A stretch of DNA of 64,000 nt from Rhabdaerophilum calidifontis (GTDB lineage: Bacteria > Pseudomonadota > Alphaproteobacteria > Rhizobiales > Beijerinckiaceae). Positions 1-9,409 of the stretch are shown here, piece after piece (position 1 is the first letter of the stretch; the number at the start of each line of letters is the position of its first letter). Both the position numbers and the translations under genes were made by a program. The stretch covers positions 62,001-126,000 of the forward strand of contig NZ_VTRS01000008.1 in NCBI RefSeq assembly GCF_008641065.1. The letters run 5' to 3'. Under the pieces are notes generated by a model. It was not told where the DNA came from and searched no databases. It worked only from the letters and a program-made list of their open reading frames with translations.

Positions 1-396
1 GCCGGTGATCTCCATGCCCGGCGTGTAGGCCGCCATGCCGGACATCGGCATCCGGCTGTCATCCGCGCCATAGGTCTCGATCTCGCCCTCGGGCAGGATT
101 CCGGCCTCGATCAGCGCCGCGTAGAGCGCGATCGCATAATGCCCGATCGAGAGCAGGAACCGGTCCCGCCCCTCCCATTCCGGCTCGTCCGGGCGATAAT
201 TCAGGGCGTGGAAATACGAGACCGCGAGCATGTCCGCCACGCCCAGGGCTTGCGCGATATAGCCCTGGCCCTGCACCTCGCCCATGCGCAATGCGTGGCG
301 GCGGATGCGGTAGGCGCGTTCCGCGAGGCTGAGATTGGCGCCGTGCGGGCGCCTCGCGCCCGGCATCGCAAGAGCGGGCATTGCGGGGGTCGGCAT
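1..396 (-). CDS. Transketolase, N-terminal subunit (partial, runs off window)
   Basis: This is the first 132 residues of a split transketolase; the rest lies beyond the window edge. The family transfers two-carbon ketol units with thiamine diphosphate. The visible part has the usual start of the N-terminal half: RRHALRMGEVQGQGYIAQ, then LGVADMLAVSYFHALNY, then the RDRFLLSIGHYAIALYAAL stretch containing the conserved G-H pair. Bacteria with split transketolase encode the C-terminal half as the next gene, which would lie off the left edge. The ATG at 396 is chosen because a GGAGG box lies just upstream. It is divergent from the transporter operon starting at 578. An E1 subunit of another TPP enzyme is less likely given the motif set. 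Confidence 0.85.
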   Translation of the reverse strand, partial: MPTPAMPALAMPGARRPHGANLSLAERAYRIRRHALRMGEVQGQGYIAQALGVADMLAVSYFHALNYRPDEPEWEGRDRFLLSIGHYAIALYAALIEAGILPEGEIETYGADDSRMPMSGMAAYTPGMEITG

Positions 397-577
397 GGGA
401 GTTCCTCCGGAGCGGCCGGATGTCCCGGCTCTGTGCGGCGAGCCTCGCCCAGGCAAGCCTTGGAAATCAAGCCTGATTCCGCCTTCGCGTGTCGCGACCG
501 ATTGCATCGGTTCGGGGAGTTGCTACTCTCCCCGCTGATCGGCCGGCGGCCGAGCCTTTCTTTCCCGGAGGATTCCC

Positions 578-1675
578 GTGCAGCGCTTCGCCACCCGAAT
601 TCTGCTCGCCGCGACGCTTGGGCTTCAGGCACTGACCGCCAATGCCCAGCAGGATCAGCTCAGGATCTTCAACTGGTCGGATTATGTCGACCCCGCCGTG
701 CTCGAAGCCTTTACCCGGGAGACGGGGATCAAGGTCGTCTACGACACGTTCGACCAGATGGAGACGGTCGAAACCAAGCTTCTCGCCGGCAAGACTGGCT
801 ATGATCTCGTCGTGGTCACGGCTTCCTTCCTGCCGCGGCACATTCCGCTGAAGCTCTATCAGCCGCTCGACAGGGCGAAGCTCGACAATCTGAAGCATAT
901 GTGGCCGGAGATCACCGGCCGGCTCGCGAAATACGATCCCGGCAATGTCTATGCGGTCAATTACATGTGGGGCACCACCGGCATCGGCTACAATGTCGCC
1001 AAGGTCCGGCAGCGGCTCGGCGCCGATGCGGTGATCGACAGCTGGTCGGTGCTGTTCGATCCCGCCAGGCTCGCGAAGCTGAAGGATTGCGGCGTGCATG
1101 TGCTCGATGCCACCGAGGAGATGTTTCCGGCGGCGCTGCGCTATCTCGGGCTCGATCCGGACTCGAAGAAGGAGGCTGATCTGCGCAAGGCGGCCGATCT
1201 GCTCGCGAAGATCCGGCCGCATATCCAGAAATTCCACTCCTCCGAATACATCAACGCGCTCGCCAACGGCGACATCTGCTTTGCCGTGGGCTATTCCGGC
1301 GACGTGCTCCAGGCGCGCAAGCGCGCGCGGGAAGCGAAGAACGGCGTCGAGATCGCCTATTCGATTCCGAAGGAGGGCGCGCTCATGTGGTTCGACAGCT
1401 TCGTCATCCCCGCCGATGCCGGCAACAAGGACGCGGCCTATCGCTTCATCGATTTCGTCAACCGGCCGGAGGTTGCGGCGAAGAACTCGAACTTCATCCA
1501 ATATGCCTCCGGCAATCTTGCGGCGCAGGCGCAGGTCGATCCCGAAATCCTGAAGGATCCCGGCATCTATCCGCCCCCGGCAGTGCTCGCGCGCCTCTAC
1601 ACGATCACGCCCTATGACGAGAAGACGCAGAAGGCGGTCAACCGCCTCTGGACCAGGGTGAAAACCGGGCGCTAG
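578..1675 (+). CDS. potF: Polyamine-type ABC transporter periplasmic binding protein
   Basis: This is the periplasmic solute receptor of a spermidine/putrescine-type ABC importer, 365 residues, normal for PotD/PotF. A GTG start follows a GGAGG box in the 10-15 bases upstream. Residues 1-23 form a signal peptide ending ANA before QQ. The mature protein begins LRIFNWSDYVDPAVLEAF, the family hallmark, and carries the later YAVNYMWGTTGIGYN segment typical of PotF. The three following genes are the ATPase and two permeases in the potFGHI order, so they form one operon. Exact substrate (putrescine, spermidine or another amine) cannot be read from sequence. Confidence 0.88.
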   Translation: MQRFATRILLAATLGLQALTANAQQDQLRIFNWSDYVDPAVLEAFTRETGIKVVYDTFDQMETVETKLLAGKTGYDLVVVTASFLPRHIPLKLYQPLDRAKLDNLKHMWPEITGRLAKYDPGNVYAVNYMWGTTGIGYNVAKVRQRLGADAVIDSWSVLFDPARLAKLKDCGVHVLDATEEMFPAALRYLGLDPDSKKEADLRKAADLLAKIRPHIQKFHSSEYINALANGDICFAVGYSGDVLQARKRAREAKNGVEIAYSIPKEGALMWFDSFVIPADAGNKDAAYRFIDFVNRPEVAAKNSNFIQYASGNLAAQAQVDPEILKDPGIYPPPAVLARLYTITPYDEKTQKAVNRLWTRVKTGR

Positions 1676-1693
1676 GCGCCCCTGGAGCCCGTC

Positions 1694-2872
1694 ATGGCCG
1701 GCCTCCCGCCTTCCGTGCCACCGCGCAAGTCGCTCGGCAATATCCGCCGTGCCTTCGCCCCCTGGGCGAATCCGGCCGCGCGGCCGCTCGTTACCTTCGA
1801 GGGCGTCACCAAGCGGTTCGGCGGCGTCACCGCCGTCGACGATTTGACACTCGCGATCTATCCCGGCGAGTTCTTCGCGCTGCTCGGGCCGTCGGGTTGC
1901 GGCAAGACGACGCTGATGCGCATGCTCGCCGGGTTCGAGACCCCGGATTCCGGGCGAATCGCCATCGATGGGCAGGATCTCGCCGGCATTCCGCCGTATC
2001 GCCGGCCGACGAACATGATGTTCCAGTCCTATGCGCTCTTTCCGCATATGAGCGTGGAGGACAACATCGCCTATGGCCTGCGCCAGGAGGGGCAGCCGCG
2101 GACCGAGATCGCGCGGCGCGTCGCGGAAATGCTGGCTCTGGTCAAGCTGGAAGGGCTCGGCCGGCGCCGACCGGACCAGCTTTCCGGCGGCCAGCGCCAG
2201 CGCGTCGCGCTCGCCCGGGCGCTCGCGAAGCGGCCCAAGGTGCTGCTGCTCGACGAACCGCTCGGCGCGCTCGACCGCAAGCTGCGCGAGGCGACACAAT
2301 ACGAATTGATGGATCTGCAATCCGAACTCGGGCTCACCTTCGTCATGGTCACGCATGACCAGGACGAGGCGATGGCGCTGGCCGACCGGATCGCGGTGAT
2401 GTCCGGCGGCCGGATCGCGCAGGTCGCGCCGCCGGAAGTGATCTACGAGAACCCGGCGACGCGGTTCGTCGCGGAATTCGTCGGCGACGTGAATCTCGTC
2501 GAGGGGACGATCACGGAAGCGTCGGAGGCCTTCGTCTCGATCCGGACGGCGCCGGAAGGGCTCGTCATCATCGCCGATCCGCCGCCGGGGCTGCATCCGG
2601 GGGCCGCGGTGACGGTGGCCCTGCGGCCCGAGAAGGTCGCGATCACCCATGCCGAGCCGCCGCAGGCCGTCAACAAGCTCGCCGGCGAGATCTGGGATAT
2701 CGGCTATCTGGGGGATTTCACGATGTTCCAGGTCAAGGTCGGCGGCGAGGGCGGGCCGCTCTTCAAGGTCGCGCTGGCGAACCGCACGCGGCGGGTCGAG
2801 CGGCCGCTCGCCTGGGACGATCGGGTCTGGCTGAGCTGGGATGCCGAGGCCGGCATCCTGCTGGCAGGCTAA
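1694..2872 (+). CDS. potG: Polyamine-type ABC transporter ATPase
   Basis: This is the nucleotide-binding subunit that powers the polyamine-type importer. Walker A GPSGCGKTT lies near residues 65-73, the signature LSGGQRQR at 163-170, Walker B LLLDEP at 184-189 and the switch His in VMVTHDQDEA. After residue about 270 there is a C-terminal beta-rich regulatory (TOBE) domain, including VALRPEKVAI. Length (392) fits PotG/PotA. It begins 18 bases after the binding-protein gene and ends 3 bases before the first permease gene, so all four genes are probably co-transcribed. Confidence 0.9.
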   Translation: MAGLPPSVPPRKSLGNIRRAFAPWANPAARPLVTFEGVTKRFGGVTAVDDLTLAIYPGEFFALLGPSGCGKTTLMRMLAGFETPDSGRIAIDGQDLAGIPPYRRPTNMMFQSYALFPHMSVEDNIAYGLRQEGQPRTEIARRVAEMLALVKLEGLGRRRPDQLSGGQRQRVALARALAKRPKVLLLDEPLGALDRKLREATQYELMDLQSELGLTFVMVTHDQDEAMALADRIAVMSGGRIAQVAPPEVIYENPATRFVAEFVGDVNLVEGTITEASEAFVSIRTAPEGLVIIADPPPGLHPGAAVTVALRPEKVAITHAEPPQAVNKLAGEIWDIGYLGDFTMFQVKVGGEGGPLFKVALANRTRRVERPLAWDDRVWLSWDAEAGILLAG

Positions 2873-2875
2873 GCC

Positions 2876-3766
2876 ATGGCCGTGCCGCGCCGCCTCCTCC
2901 GGCTCTTCGTTGTGGGGCCGCCGCTACTCTGGCTGGGGCTGTTCTTCCTCCTCCCCTTCGCCATCGTGCTTCGGATCGCCTTGTCCGATTCCGCGCCGGC
3001 GCTGCCGCCCTATGCGCCGCATTGGGAGGGCTGGTCGCGGCTCGGCGCTTTCCTCGCGGCGCTCGACGGCGAGACCTTCGCGGTGATCCTCGCGGATTCG
3101 CTCTATCTCGACGCTCTTCTCTCCTCGCTGCGGCTTGCGGCGCTGGCGACGCTGCTCGCGCTGCTCGTCGGCTTTCCGCTCGCCTATGCCATGGCTTCGG
3201 CGCCGCGCCGCTGGCAGACGGCGCTGGTGGTGCTGGTGATCCTGCCATTCTGGACCTCGTTCCTGATCCGCGTCTATGCCTGGATCGCGATCCTGCGGCC
3301 GGAGGGGGTGCTGAACCTGGTTCTGCTCAGGCTCGGGGTGATTTCAGAGCCGCTCCGCATCCTTAACACCGAGGCGGCGGTTCTGATCGGGCTCGTCTAT
3401 TCCTACCTGCCCTTCATGGTCCTGCCGGTCTACGCGGCGCTGGAGCGGCTCGACCGCAGCCTGATCGAGGCCGCCGCCGATCTCGGCGCGCCGCCGCTGC
3501 GCCGGCTCCTCACGGTAACGATCCCGCTCGCCAAGCCGGGGATCCTCGCCGGCGCCTTTCTGGTCTTCGTGCCGGCGGTCGGGGAATTCGTGGTGCCGGA
3601 TCTTCTCGGCGGTCCCGATACGCTGATGATCGGCAAGGTGCTCTGGACCGATTTCTTCTCGAACCGGGACTGGCCGCTGGCCTCGGCGGTGGCGGTGCTT
3701 CTGCTTCTGCTGCTCGTCGGACCGATCCTGTTCTTCCAGCGGCTGGCGAAGGGGGCGGCGGCGTGA
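2876..3766 (+). CDS. potH: Polyamine-type ABC transporter permease 1
   Basis: This is the first inner-membrane subunit of the importer, 296 residues with about six hydrophobic segments beginning at residues 15-37. The cytoplasmic EAA loop that contacts the ATPase reads EAAADLGAPPLRRLLTVTIPLAKPG, split here as EAAADLGAPP then LAKPGILAG. The motif PFWTSFLIRVYAW is characteristic of PotB/PotH. Its stop overlaps the GTG start of the next permease by 4 bases, a sign of translational coupling. Confidence 0.9.
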   Translation: MAVPRRLLRLFVVGPPLLWLGLFFLLPFAIVLRIALSDSAPALPPYAPHWEGWSRLGAFLAALDGETFAVILADSLYLDALLSSLRLAALATLLALLVGFPLAYAMASAPRRWQTALVVLVILPFWTSFLIRVYAWIAILRPEGVLNLVLLRLGVISEPLRILNTEAAVLIGLVYSYLPFMVLPVYAALERLDRSLIEAAADLGAPPLRRLLTVTIPLAKPGILAGAFLVFVPAVGEFVVPDLLGGPDTLMIGKVLWTDFFSNRDWPLASAVAVLLLLLLVGPILFFQRLAKGAAA

Positions 3767-4551
3767 ACGGGCTGCGCGCTCCCCATCTCGTTGCGCTCGT
3801 CGCGGGGCTCGGCTTCCTCTATCTGCCGATCCTGGTGCTTGTGCTCTATTCCTTCAACGCCTCGCGGCTGGTCACGGTCTGGGGCGGGTTCTCCCTGCAT
3901 TGGTACGGCGCCCTTCTGCGCAACGCGGCGCTCATCGACGCGTTCTGGCTCTCGCTGCGCGTCGCGGCGCTCTCGGCCAGCCTCGCCACGCTGCTCGGGA
4001 CGCTGGCGGCGATCGCGCTGGTGCGGTTCGGCCGCTTCACGGGGCGGGGGCTGCTCTCGGGCGCGGTGGCGGCACCGCTGGTGATGCCGGAGGTGATCAC
4101 CGGCCTGTCGCTGCTGCTGCTCTTCGTCGGCGCCGGTCTGGAACGCGGCTTCTGGACCGTGACCATCGCGCATGTGACGCTGACGACCTGTTTCGCGACG
4201 ATTGTCGTGCAGGCCCGGCTCGTCGGCATGGATCGCAGCCTGGAGGAGGCGGCGCAGGATCTCGGCGCGCCGCCCTGGCGCGTCTTTGCGAGCGTGACGC
4301 TGCCGCTGATCCTGCCCGGCCTCGCCGCCGCCTGGCTGCTCGCCTTCACGCTCTCGCTCGACGATCTCGTCATCGCCTCCTTCACCACCGGCCCCGGCGC
4401 GACCACGCTGCCGATGCGGATCTATTCCGCGATTCGGCTGGGCGTGACGCCGGAGATCAACGCCGCCTCGACGATCCTGATCGCGCTCGTGGCGCTGGTT
4501 CTCGTCGCCGCCTCGCTGATCGCCAAGCGCAACCTCCTGCCGCGCGGCTGA
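3763..4551 (+). CDS. potI: Polyamine-type ABC transporter permease 2
   Basis: This is the second inner-membrane subunit, 262 residues, PotC/PotI type. The start is a GTG sharing GTGA with the preceding stop. Six hydrophobic segments are seen, with the EAA loop EEAAQDLGAPPWRVF and the typical end segment LSLDDLVIASFTTGPG. It is the last gene of the four-gene operon. About 115 bases with no recognisable feature separate it from cobD on the same strand, so read-through into the cobalamin genes is possible but unproven. Confidence 0.9.
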   Translation: MNGLRAPHLVALVAGLGFLYLPILVLVLYSFNASRLVTVWGGFSLHWYGALLRNAALIDAFWLSLRVAALSASLATLLGTLAAIALVRFGRFTGRGLLSGAVAAPLVMPEVITGLSLLLLFVGAGLERGFWTVTIAHVTLTTCFATIVVQARLVGMDRSLEEAAQDLGAPPWRVFASVTLPLILPGLAAAWLLAFTLSLDDLVIASFTTGPGATTLPMRIYSAIRLGVTPEINAASTILIALVALVLVAASLIAKRNLLPRG

Positions 4552-4666
4552 CGGATCGCGCCGGAGCGGGCGCGTGCCGAACACTTGCCGGAAGACTTGC
4601 CACCGGTGCCGCGAATCCGCATGAGCGGGCCATGGCCGGAACGGAAACCGAGGCGGGAGGGGGAGC

Positions 4667-5617
4667 GTGAGCGCGGCGGCGGCCATGCTGGTGGCGCTTG
4701 CGGTCGATGCCGCGATCGGCTGGCCGCGCGCATTCTTCGCGCGGATCCGCCATCCGGTCGTCTGGATCGGCGCGCTGATCACGGCGCTGGAGCAGCGCCT
4801 CAACCGGGAGGGCGCCTCCGCGCGCCGCCGCCGGCTCGGCGGGATCGCGACGCTCCTCCTCGTCACCGCCGCCGCCGCCGGCCCGGCCCTCCTCGTCGAG
4901 GCGCTGCTGCCGGCGGGGCTCGCCGGGGTCCTCCTCGTCGGGCTCTTCGCCTGGCCGCTCGTCGCGGCGCGCGCGCTCGATGCGCATGTGGCGGCGGTGG
5001 CGCGGCCGCTGGCGGCGGGCGATCTCGCGGCGGCGCGTGCAGCGGTGGCGATGATCGTGGGGCGCGATCCGGAAGCGCTGGATGCGGCCGGGATCGCGCG
5101 CGCGGCGATCGAGAGCCTGGCCGAGAACGCCTCCGATGGGGTGGTCGCGCCGCTGTTCTGGGGGGCGCTGCTGGGGCTTCCGGGCATCGCCGCCTACAAG
5201 GCGGTCAACACGCTCGATTCGATGATCGGCCATCGTTCGGAGCGCTTCGCCGCCTTCGGTTGGGCTTCGGCGCGGTTCGATGATCTCGTCAACCTCGCTC
5301 CCGCGCGGCTGACCGGGCTTCTGCTTGCGCTCGCTGCCGGCCGGCCGCGGGCCGGCCTCGCCGCCATGCTGCGCGACGCGCCGCGCCATCGCTCGCCCAA
5401 TGCTGGCTGGCCGGAAGCCGCGATGGCCGATGCGCTCGGGGTGCGGCTCTCCGGCCCGCGGCGCTACGGTGCGCGGATCGCGGAAGAACCCTATGTCAAT
5501 GCCGGCGCGCGCGATCCCGGCGCGGCGGATATCGGCGCCGGGCTGCGGCTTTATCGCCGCGCGCTGGTGCTGCTTGCGGCGCCGGTTGCGCTGCTCGTGG
5601 CCTGGTGGGGGATGTGA
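4667..5617 (+). CDS. cobD: Adenosylcobinamide-phosphate synthase CobD/CbiB
   Basis: This integral membrane enzyme attaches the aminopropanol (phosphate) arm to adenosylcobyric acid during cobalamin synthesis. Family marks are DAAIGWPRAFFARIRHPVVW near the N-terminus, ESLAENASDGVVAPLFW at about residues 145-161, and YKAVNTLDSMIGHRS. Hydrophobic segments lie at both ends, and the length of 316 is normal. The start is GTG at 4667 after a purine-rich GGGAGGGGG run. Its stop overlaps the cobC start by one base (TGATG). No B12 riboswitch was recognised in the 115 bases upstream. Confidence 0.92.
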   Translation: MSAAAAMLVALAVDAAIGWPRAFFARIRHPVVWIGALITALEQRLNREGASARRRRLGGIATLLLVTAAAAGPALLVEALLPAGLAGVLLVGLFAWPLVAARALDAHVAAVARPLAAGDLAAARAAVAMIVGRDPEALDAAGIARAAIESLAENASDGVVAPLFWGALLGLPGIAAYKAVNTLDSMIGHRSERFAAFGWASARFDDLVNLAPARLTGLLLALAAGRPRAGLAAMLRDAPRHRSPNAGWPEAAMADALGVRLSGPRRYGARIAEEPYVNAGARDPGAADIGAGLRLYRRALVLLAAPVALLVAWWGM

Positions 5618-6573
5618 TGCGCGATCATGGCGGTGATCTTGGCGCGGCGCGCGCCCGCTTCGGCCCCGGCGAATGGCTCGACCTCTCCACCGGCATCAAC
5701 CGCCTCGCCTATCCGTTGCCGCCGCTGCCGGCCTCGTGCTGGACGGATCTCCCCGATGCCGCCGCGCTCGAAAGTCTGAAGGCCGCCGCGCGGCACGCCT
5801 ATGCCAGTGCGGCGCCGCTTGCGCCGCTGGCCGGGGCGCAAGCGGCGATCCAGCTGCTGCCGCGCCTGCGGGCGCCGGGATGCGCCCGTATCCTCGCCCC
5901 AACCTATAACGAGCACGCGGCGAGCCTCGCCGCCGCCGGCTGGCGCGTCGAGGAGGTTGGCCGGCCGGAGGATCTCGCCGGCGCCGACATCGCCGTGCTG
6001 GTCAACCCCAACAATCCGGACGGCGCCGCCCGCGCGCCGGAGGAATTGCTCGGCCTCTTGGGCCGGGTCGGGCTGCTCGTCGTTGACGAGAGCTTCGCCG
6101 ACGGCGACCCGGCTTTGTCCCTCGCGCCATGGGCCGGGCGCGCCGGGCTGCTGGTGCTGCGCTCCTTCGGCAAGTTCTACGGGCTCGCCGGGCTCAGGCT
6201 CGGCTTCGCGCTCGGGGAAGCGCAGGATATCGCACGGCTTGTGGCGATGGCGGGGCCCTGGCCGGTCTCGGGCGCGGCGATCGCGGTCGGGCGCGCCGCG
6301 CTTCTCGACGACCGCTGGCGCTCGGAGACGGCCGCGCGGCTCGTCCACGACGCGGCCAGACTCGACGCACTGATCCCCTTGCCCTGCATCGGCGGCACGA
6401 TGCTGTTCCGGCTCTATCGGAGCGAGGATGCGCCCCGCGCGCAGGCGATCCTCGCCGAGGCGCGGATCTGGAGCCGTATCTTTCCCTATTCGGCGCATTG
6501 GCTGCGCCTCGGCCTGCCGGGGGCGGAGCCGGAATGGCGGCGCCTTGCCATGGCGGCGGCGGCACTCGCATGA
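5617..6573 (+). CDS. cobC: Threonine-phosphate decarboxylase CobC
   Basis: This PLP enzyme of the class I aminotransferase fold makes (R)-1-amino-2-propanol phosphate, the arm used by CobD. The PLP lysine is K186 in RSFGKFYGLAGLRLGF. The NPNNPDG motif at 130-136 and VVDESFADG at 155-163 bind the cofactor. Length is 318. ATG at 5617 is preferred over an upstream ATG inside cobD because it begins MRDHGGDL, the usual family start, and couples to the cobD stop. Its end overlaps bluB by 4 bases (ATGA). Confidence 0.9.
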   Translation: MRDHGGDLGAARARFGPGEWLDLSTGINRLAYPLPPLPASCWTDLPDAAALESLKAAARHAYASAAPLAPLAGAQAAIQLLPRLRAPGCARILAPTYNEHAASLAAAGWRVEEVGRPEDLAGADIAVLVNPNNPDGAARAPEELLGLLGRVGLLVVDESFADGDPALSLAPWAGRAGLLVLRSFGKFYGLAGLRLGFALGEAQDIARLVAMAGPWPVSGAAIAVGRAALLDDRWRSETAARLVHDAARLDALIPLPCIGGTMLFRLYRSEDAPRAQAILAEARIWSRIFPYSAHWLRLGLPGAEPEWRRLAMAAAALA

Positions 6574-7199
6574 CCCGGTTCACGGCAGCGGATGCGGATA
6601 TCCTCCGCGAAATCCTGCGCTGGCGGCGCGATATCCGTCATTTCCGGCCCGATCCGCTGCCGGAATCGCTCATGGAGCGCCTGCGCGCGGCGATGGATCT
6701 TGCCCCGTCCGTGGGCAATTCCCGCCCCTGGCGGGTGCTGCGCGTCCGCTCGCCGGAGAAGCGCGCGGAAATGCGGGCGATCTTCGCGCGCGAGAACGCC
6801 GAGGCGGCGCGGGCCTATGCCGGAGAACGGGCCGAATGCTACGCGCGGCTCAAGCTCGAAGGGCTCGATTGCGCGCCGGAACAGCTCGCGGTCTTCACCG
6901 ATCTCGATCCCGAGGCCGGGCACGGGCTCGGCCGCCGGACCATGCCGGAGACGCTGGCGCAATCGACGGCGATGGCGATCCAGGTGCTCTGGCTGGCGGC
7001 GCGGGCGGAGAATATCGGCCTCGGCATGGTCTCGATCCTCGATCCGCGCGCGGTCGAGGCGCTGTTCGCCGTGCCGGCGCGCTGGCGCTTCACGGCCTAT
7101 CTCTGCCTCGGCCGGCCGGCGCTGGCGGATGACGATCTGCCGCTGATCCATCGCTGCGGCTGGCAGGAAAACAGCCCCACCCCCTGGTCCGAGGCGTGA
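6570..7199 (+). CDS. bluB: 5,6-dimethylbenzimidazole synthase BluB
   Basis: This flavin-destroying nitroreductase-fold enzyme turns reduced FMN and oxygen into the lower ligand of cobalamin. It has 209 residues. It shows the R-R-D-I-R-H-F start, DLAPSVGNSRPWR (FMN phosphate contact) and YAGERAECYARLKLEGL with TMPETLAQSTAMAIQVLWLAARAENIG later in the chain. It is coupled to cobC by an ATGA overlap, making a cobD-cobC-bluB unit for arm and lower-ligand supply. The gene converges on cobQ with 9 bases between the stops. BluB needs oxygen, which fits an organism that is at least partly aerobic. Confidence 0.93.
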   Translation: MTRFTAADADILREILRWRRDIRHFRPDPLPESLMERLRAAMDLAPSVGNSRPWRVLRVRSPEKRAEMRAIFARENAEAARAYAGERAECYARLKLEGLDCAPEQLAVFTDLDPEAGHGLGRRTMPETLAQSTAMAIQVLWLAARAENIGLGMVSILDPRAVEALFAVPARWRFTAYLCLGRPALADDDLPLIHRCGWQENSPTPWSEA

Positions 7200-7208
7200 G
7201 GGTGCCCG

Positions 7209-8654
7209 TCACGCCGCCAGCGCGAACAATCCGTCGAGATCGAGATGCCGCTCGCAATGCGCGGCGAGCGCGTCGAGCACGCGGGTGATCGTCTCCGGAT
7301 AATCATAGCGCCCGCCGGCATGGCCGAGCCCGTCGAGGAAGGCGGTCCGGAACGCATCCGCGGCGAAGATGCCGTGGAGATAGGTGCCGCAGACGCGCCC
7401 CTCCGCAGAGACGGCGCCTTCCGCCGCGCCGGCGACAAGGGCGAAGGGGCGTCGGCAATCCGCCCCCTCGGTGCGGCCGAGATGGATCTCGTAGCCCGAG
7501 AGCGCCGCCCCGGTCGCGGCATGGCTGGCCGAGACGCGCGTCAGCCGCTTTTCCGGCGTCATCACGGTCTCGACATCGAGCAGACCGAGCCCTTCGCTCG
7601 CCCCGGGCGGACCGTCGAGCCCCTCCGGATCGTGGATCGCCCTGCCGAGCATCTGGTAGCCGCCGCACAGGCCTAGCACCCGCCCGCCGCGCCGGACATG
7701 GGCGCGCAGGTCGATGTCCCAGCCCTCCGCGCGGAGGAAGGCAAGATCGCTCCGGGTCGACTTGCTGCCGGGCAGGATCACCAGCGCGCAATCGCCGGGG
7801 ATCGCCATGCCCGGCCGCACCAGGGTCAGGCGCACGCCCGGCGCCTGCACGAGCGGATCGAGATCGTCGAAATTGGCGATGCGGGGGAAGGCGAGGGCGG
7901 CGACATGCAGCCCGCCCGCACCGCGTGGGGGCGGCAGGTCGAGCGCATCCTCGGCCGGCAGGCGCGCGGCGTCCGGGAAGAAGGGCAGCACGCCGAAGCC
8001 GCGCCAGCCGGTGCGGTCGGCGATCATCCGGTAGCCATCCGCGAACAGCGCCGGGTCGCCGCGGAACTTGTTGACGAGGAAGCCCCGGATCAGGGCGGCA
8101 TCCTCCGGCGCCAGCACGGCGGCGGTGCCGACGATCTGCGCGATGATTCCGCCGCGATCGATGTCGCCCGCCAGCACCACCGGCACGCCGGCCGCGCGCG
8201 CGAAGCCCATATTGGCGATGTCATGGGCGCGCAGATTGATCTCGGCCGGGCTACCCGCGCCCTCGACAAGGACAAGATCGGCGCCCTGCCGCAGCCGGGA
8301 GAAGCTCTCCAGCACCGGCGCCAGCAGCGCGGGTTTCAACGCCGCGTAATCGCGTGCCTTGAGCGTCGCGTGGCGGCGGCCCTGGAGGATGACCTGCGCG
8401 CCGGTATCGGTCTCTGGCTTGAGCAGCACCGGATTCATGTCGGAATGCGGCTCGACCCCGCAGGCAAGCGCCTGCAACGCCTGGGCGCGGCCGATCTCGC
8501 CGCCATCGGCCGTGACGGCGGCGTTGTTCGACATGTTCTGCGGCTTGAACGGACGGACGATGAGCCCGCGGGCACGCGCCGCGCGGCACAGGCCCGTCAC
8601 CAGCAGCGATTTGCCGATATTCGAGCCGGTGCCCTGCACCATCAGGGCTCGCAT
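7209..8654 (-). CDS. cobQ: Cobyric acid synthase CobQ
   Basis: This enzyme amidates adenosylcobyrinic acid a,c-diamide at four positions using glutamine and ATP. The N-terminal dethiobiotin-synthetase-like domain shows [20 protein letters not shown] (P-loop) and [12 protein letters not shown]. The C-terminal glutamine amidotransferase domain has the nucleophile Cys in [10 protein letters not shown] and the His in GTYLHGIF. The length of 481 is standard. Its ATG overlaps the stop of cobO by one base, so the two are translationally coupled on the minus strand. Confidence 0.95.
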   Translation of the reverse strand: MRALMVQGTGSNIGKSLLVTGLCRAARARGLIVRPFKPQNMSNNAAVTADGGEIGRAQALQALACGVEPHSDMNPVLLKPETDTGAQVILQGRRHATLKARDYAALKPALLAPVLESFSRLRQGADLVLVEGAGSPAEINLRAHDIANMGFARAAGVPVVLAGDIDRGGIIAQIVGTAAVLAPEDAALIRGFLVNKFRGDPALFADGYRMIADRTGWRGFGVLPFFPDAARLPAEDALDLPPPRGAGGLHVAALAFPRIANFDDLDPLVQAPGVRLTLVRPGMAIPGDCALVILPGSKSTRSDLAFLRAEGWDIDLRAHVRRGGRVLGLCGGYQMLGRAIHDPEGLDGPPGASEGLGLLDVETVMTPEKRLTRVSASHAATGAALSGYEIHLGRTEGADCRRPFALVAGAAEGAVSAEGRVCGTYLHGIFAADAFRTAFLDGLGHAGGRYDYPETITRVLDALAAHCERHLDLDGLFALAA

Positions 8655-9277
8655 CAGAATTCGACGCCCTTCTGCGCCTTGATCCCGGCACGGAACGGGT
8701 GCTTCACCAGGCTCATCTCGGTGACGAGATCGGCGATCTCGATGAGCTCCGGCTTTGCGTTGCGCCCGGTCAGCACCACATGCGTCAGCGGCGGCTTCTC
8801 GGCCTGGAGGAAGGCCGTCACCTCGGCGATGTCGAGATAATCGTAGCGCAATGCGATGTTGATCTCGTCGAGCATCACCAGCTGGATTGCGGGGTCGCGG
8901 ATCAGCGCCTTGGCCACCTCCCAGCCGCTGCGGGCGGCGGCGATGTCGCGCGCGCGGTCCTGCGTCTCCCAGGTGAAGCCCTCGCCCATGGCATGGAACC
9001 GGCAGAGATGCGCGAAATGGCGCTCGATCAGCCGGCGCTCGCCGGTCTCCCAGCCGCCCTTGATGAACTGCACCACGGCGCAGGGCATCTCATGGGCGAT
9101 GCAGCGCATGATCATCCCGAACCCGGCCGAGGACTTGCCCTTGCCGGCGCCGGTATGGACGATGATCAGCCCCTTGGAATCGGTCTTGCCGGCCATGATC
9201 CTGTCCCGCGCCGCCTTGATCTTCGCCATTTTCTCGGCATGGCGGATATTCTCGGCGCTGGGTGTCGACGGGCTCAT
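8654..9277 (-). CDS. cobO: Cob(I)yrinic acid a,c-diamide adenosyltransferase CobO
   Basis: This enzyme transfers the adenosyl group of ATP to the corrinoid cobalt. It has 207 residues with the P-loop [15 protein letters not shown] at about 41-55, followed by [13 protein letters not shown] and [15 protein letters not shown]. The ATG at 9277 is preferred to an upstream ATG 12 codons earlier because a GGAAGGA box sits directly before it and the protein then begins [17 protein letters not shown], which fits the family. It is the promoter-proximal gene of cobO-cobQ. The 132 bases upstream are GC-rich with weak riboswitch-like pieces that I did not accept. Confidence 0.95.
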   Translation of the reverse strand: MSPSTPSAENIRHAEKMAKIKAARDRIMAGKTDSKGLIIVHTGAGKGKSSAGFGMIMRCIAHEMPCAVVQFIKGGWETGERRLIERHFAHLCRFHAMGEGFTWETQDRARDIAAARSGWEVAKALIRDPAIQLVMLDEINIALRYDYLDIAEVTAFLQAEKPPLTHVVLTGRNAKPELIEIADLVTEMSLVKHPFRAGIKAQKGVEF

Positions 9278-9409
9278 GGCGGATCCTTCCCGGGGAGCGT
9301 GGCCCCGGCGCATGCGGTGCGCTGCGGGGGCGCCCGGCCGAGTCGCCGGGCCCCGGGATCCTAGGTCAGCCGGGCCATGAAGGCGAGGGGCCCCAGGACC
9401 GGCCCCGCC

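Noticed and set aside
467-2650. 727-codon minus-strand frame over the pot genes
   Set aside because: It is an antisense shadow of the potF and potG genes with no recognisable domain.
4552-4666. B12 riboswitch before cobD
   Set aside because: No B12 box or conserved core could be lined up; only scattered GCC-rich words.
9278-9409. Cobalamin riboswitch upstream of cobO
   Set aside because: Pieces such as GCCCCCGCAGCG and GCCACGCTC with CCGGGAAGG recall the B12 riboswitch core, but the closing B12 box would fall inside the coding region and is degenerate. A covariance-model scan would decide.
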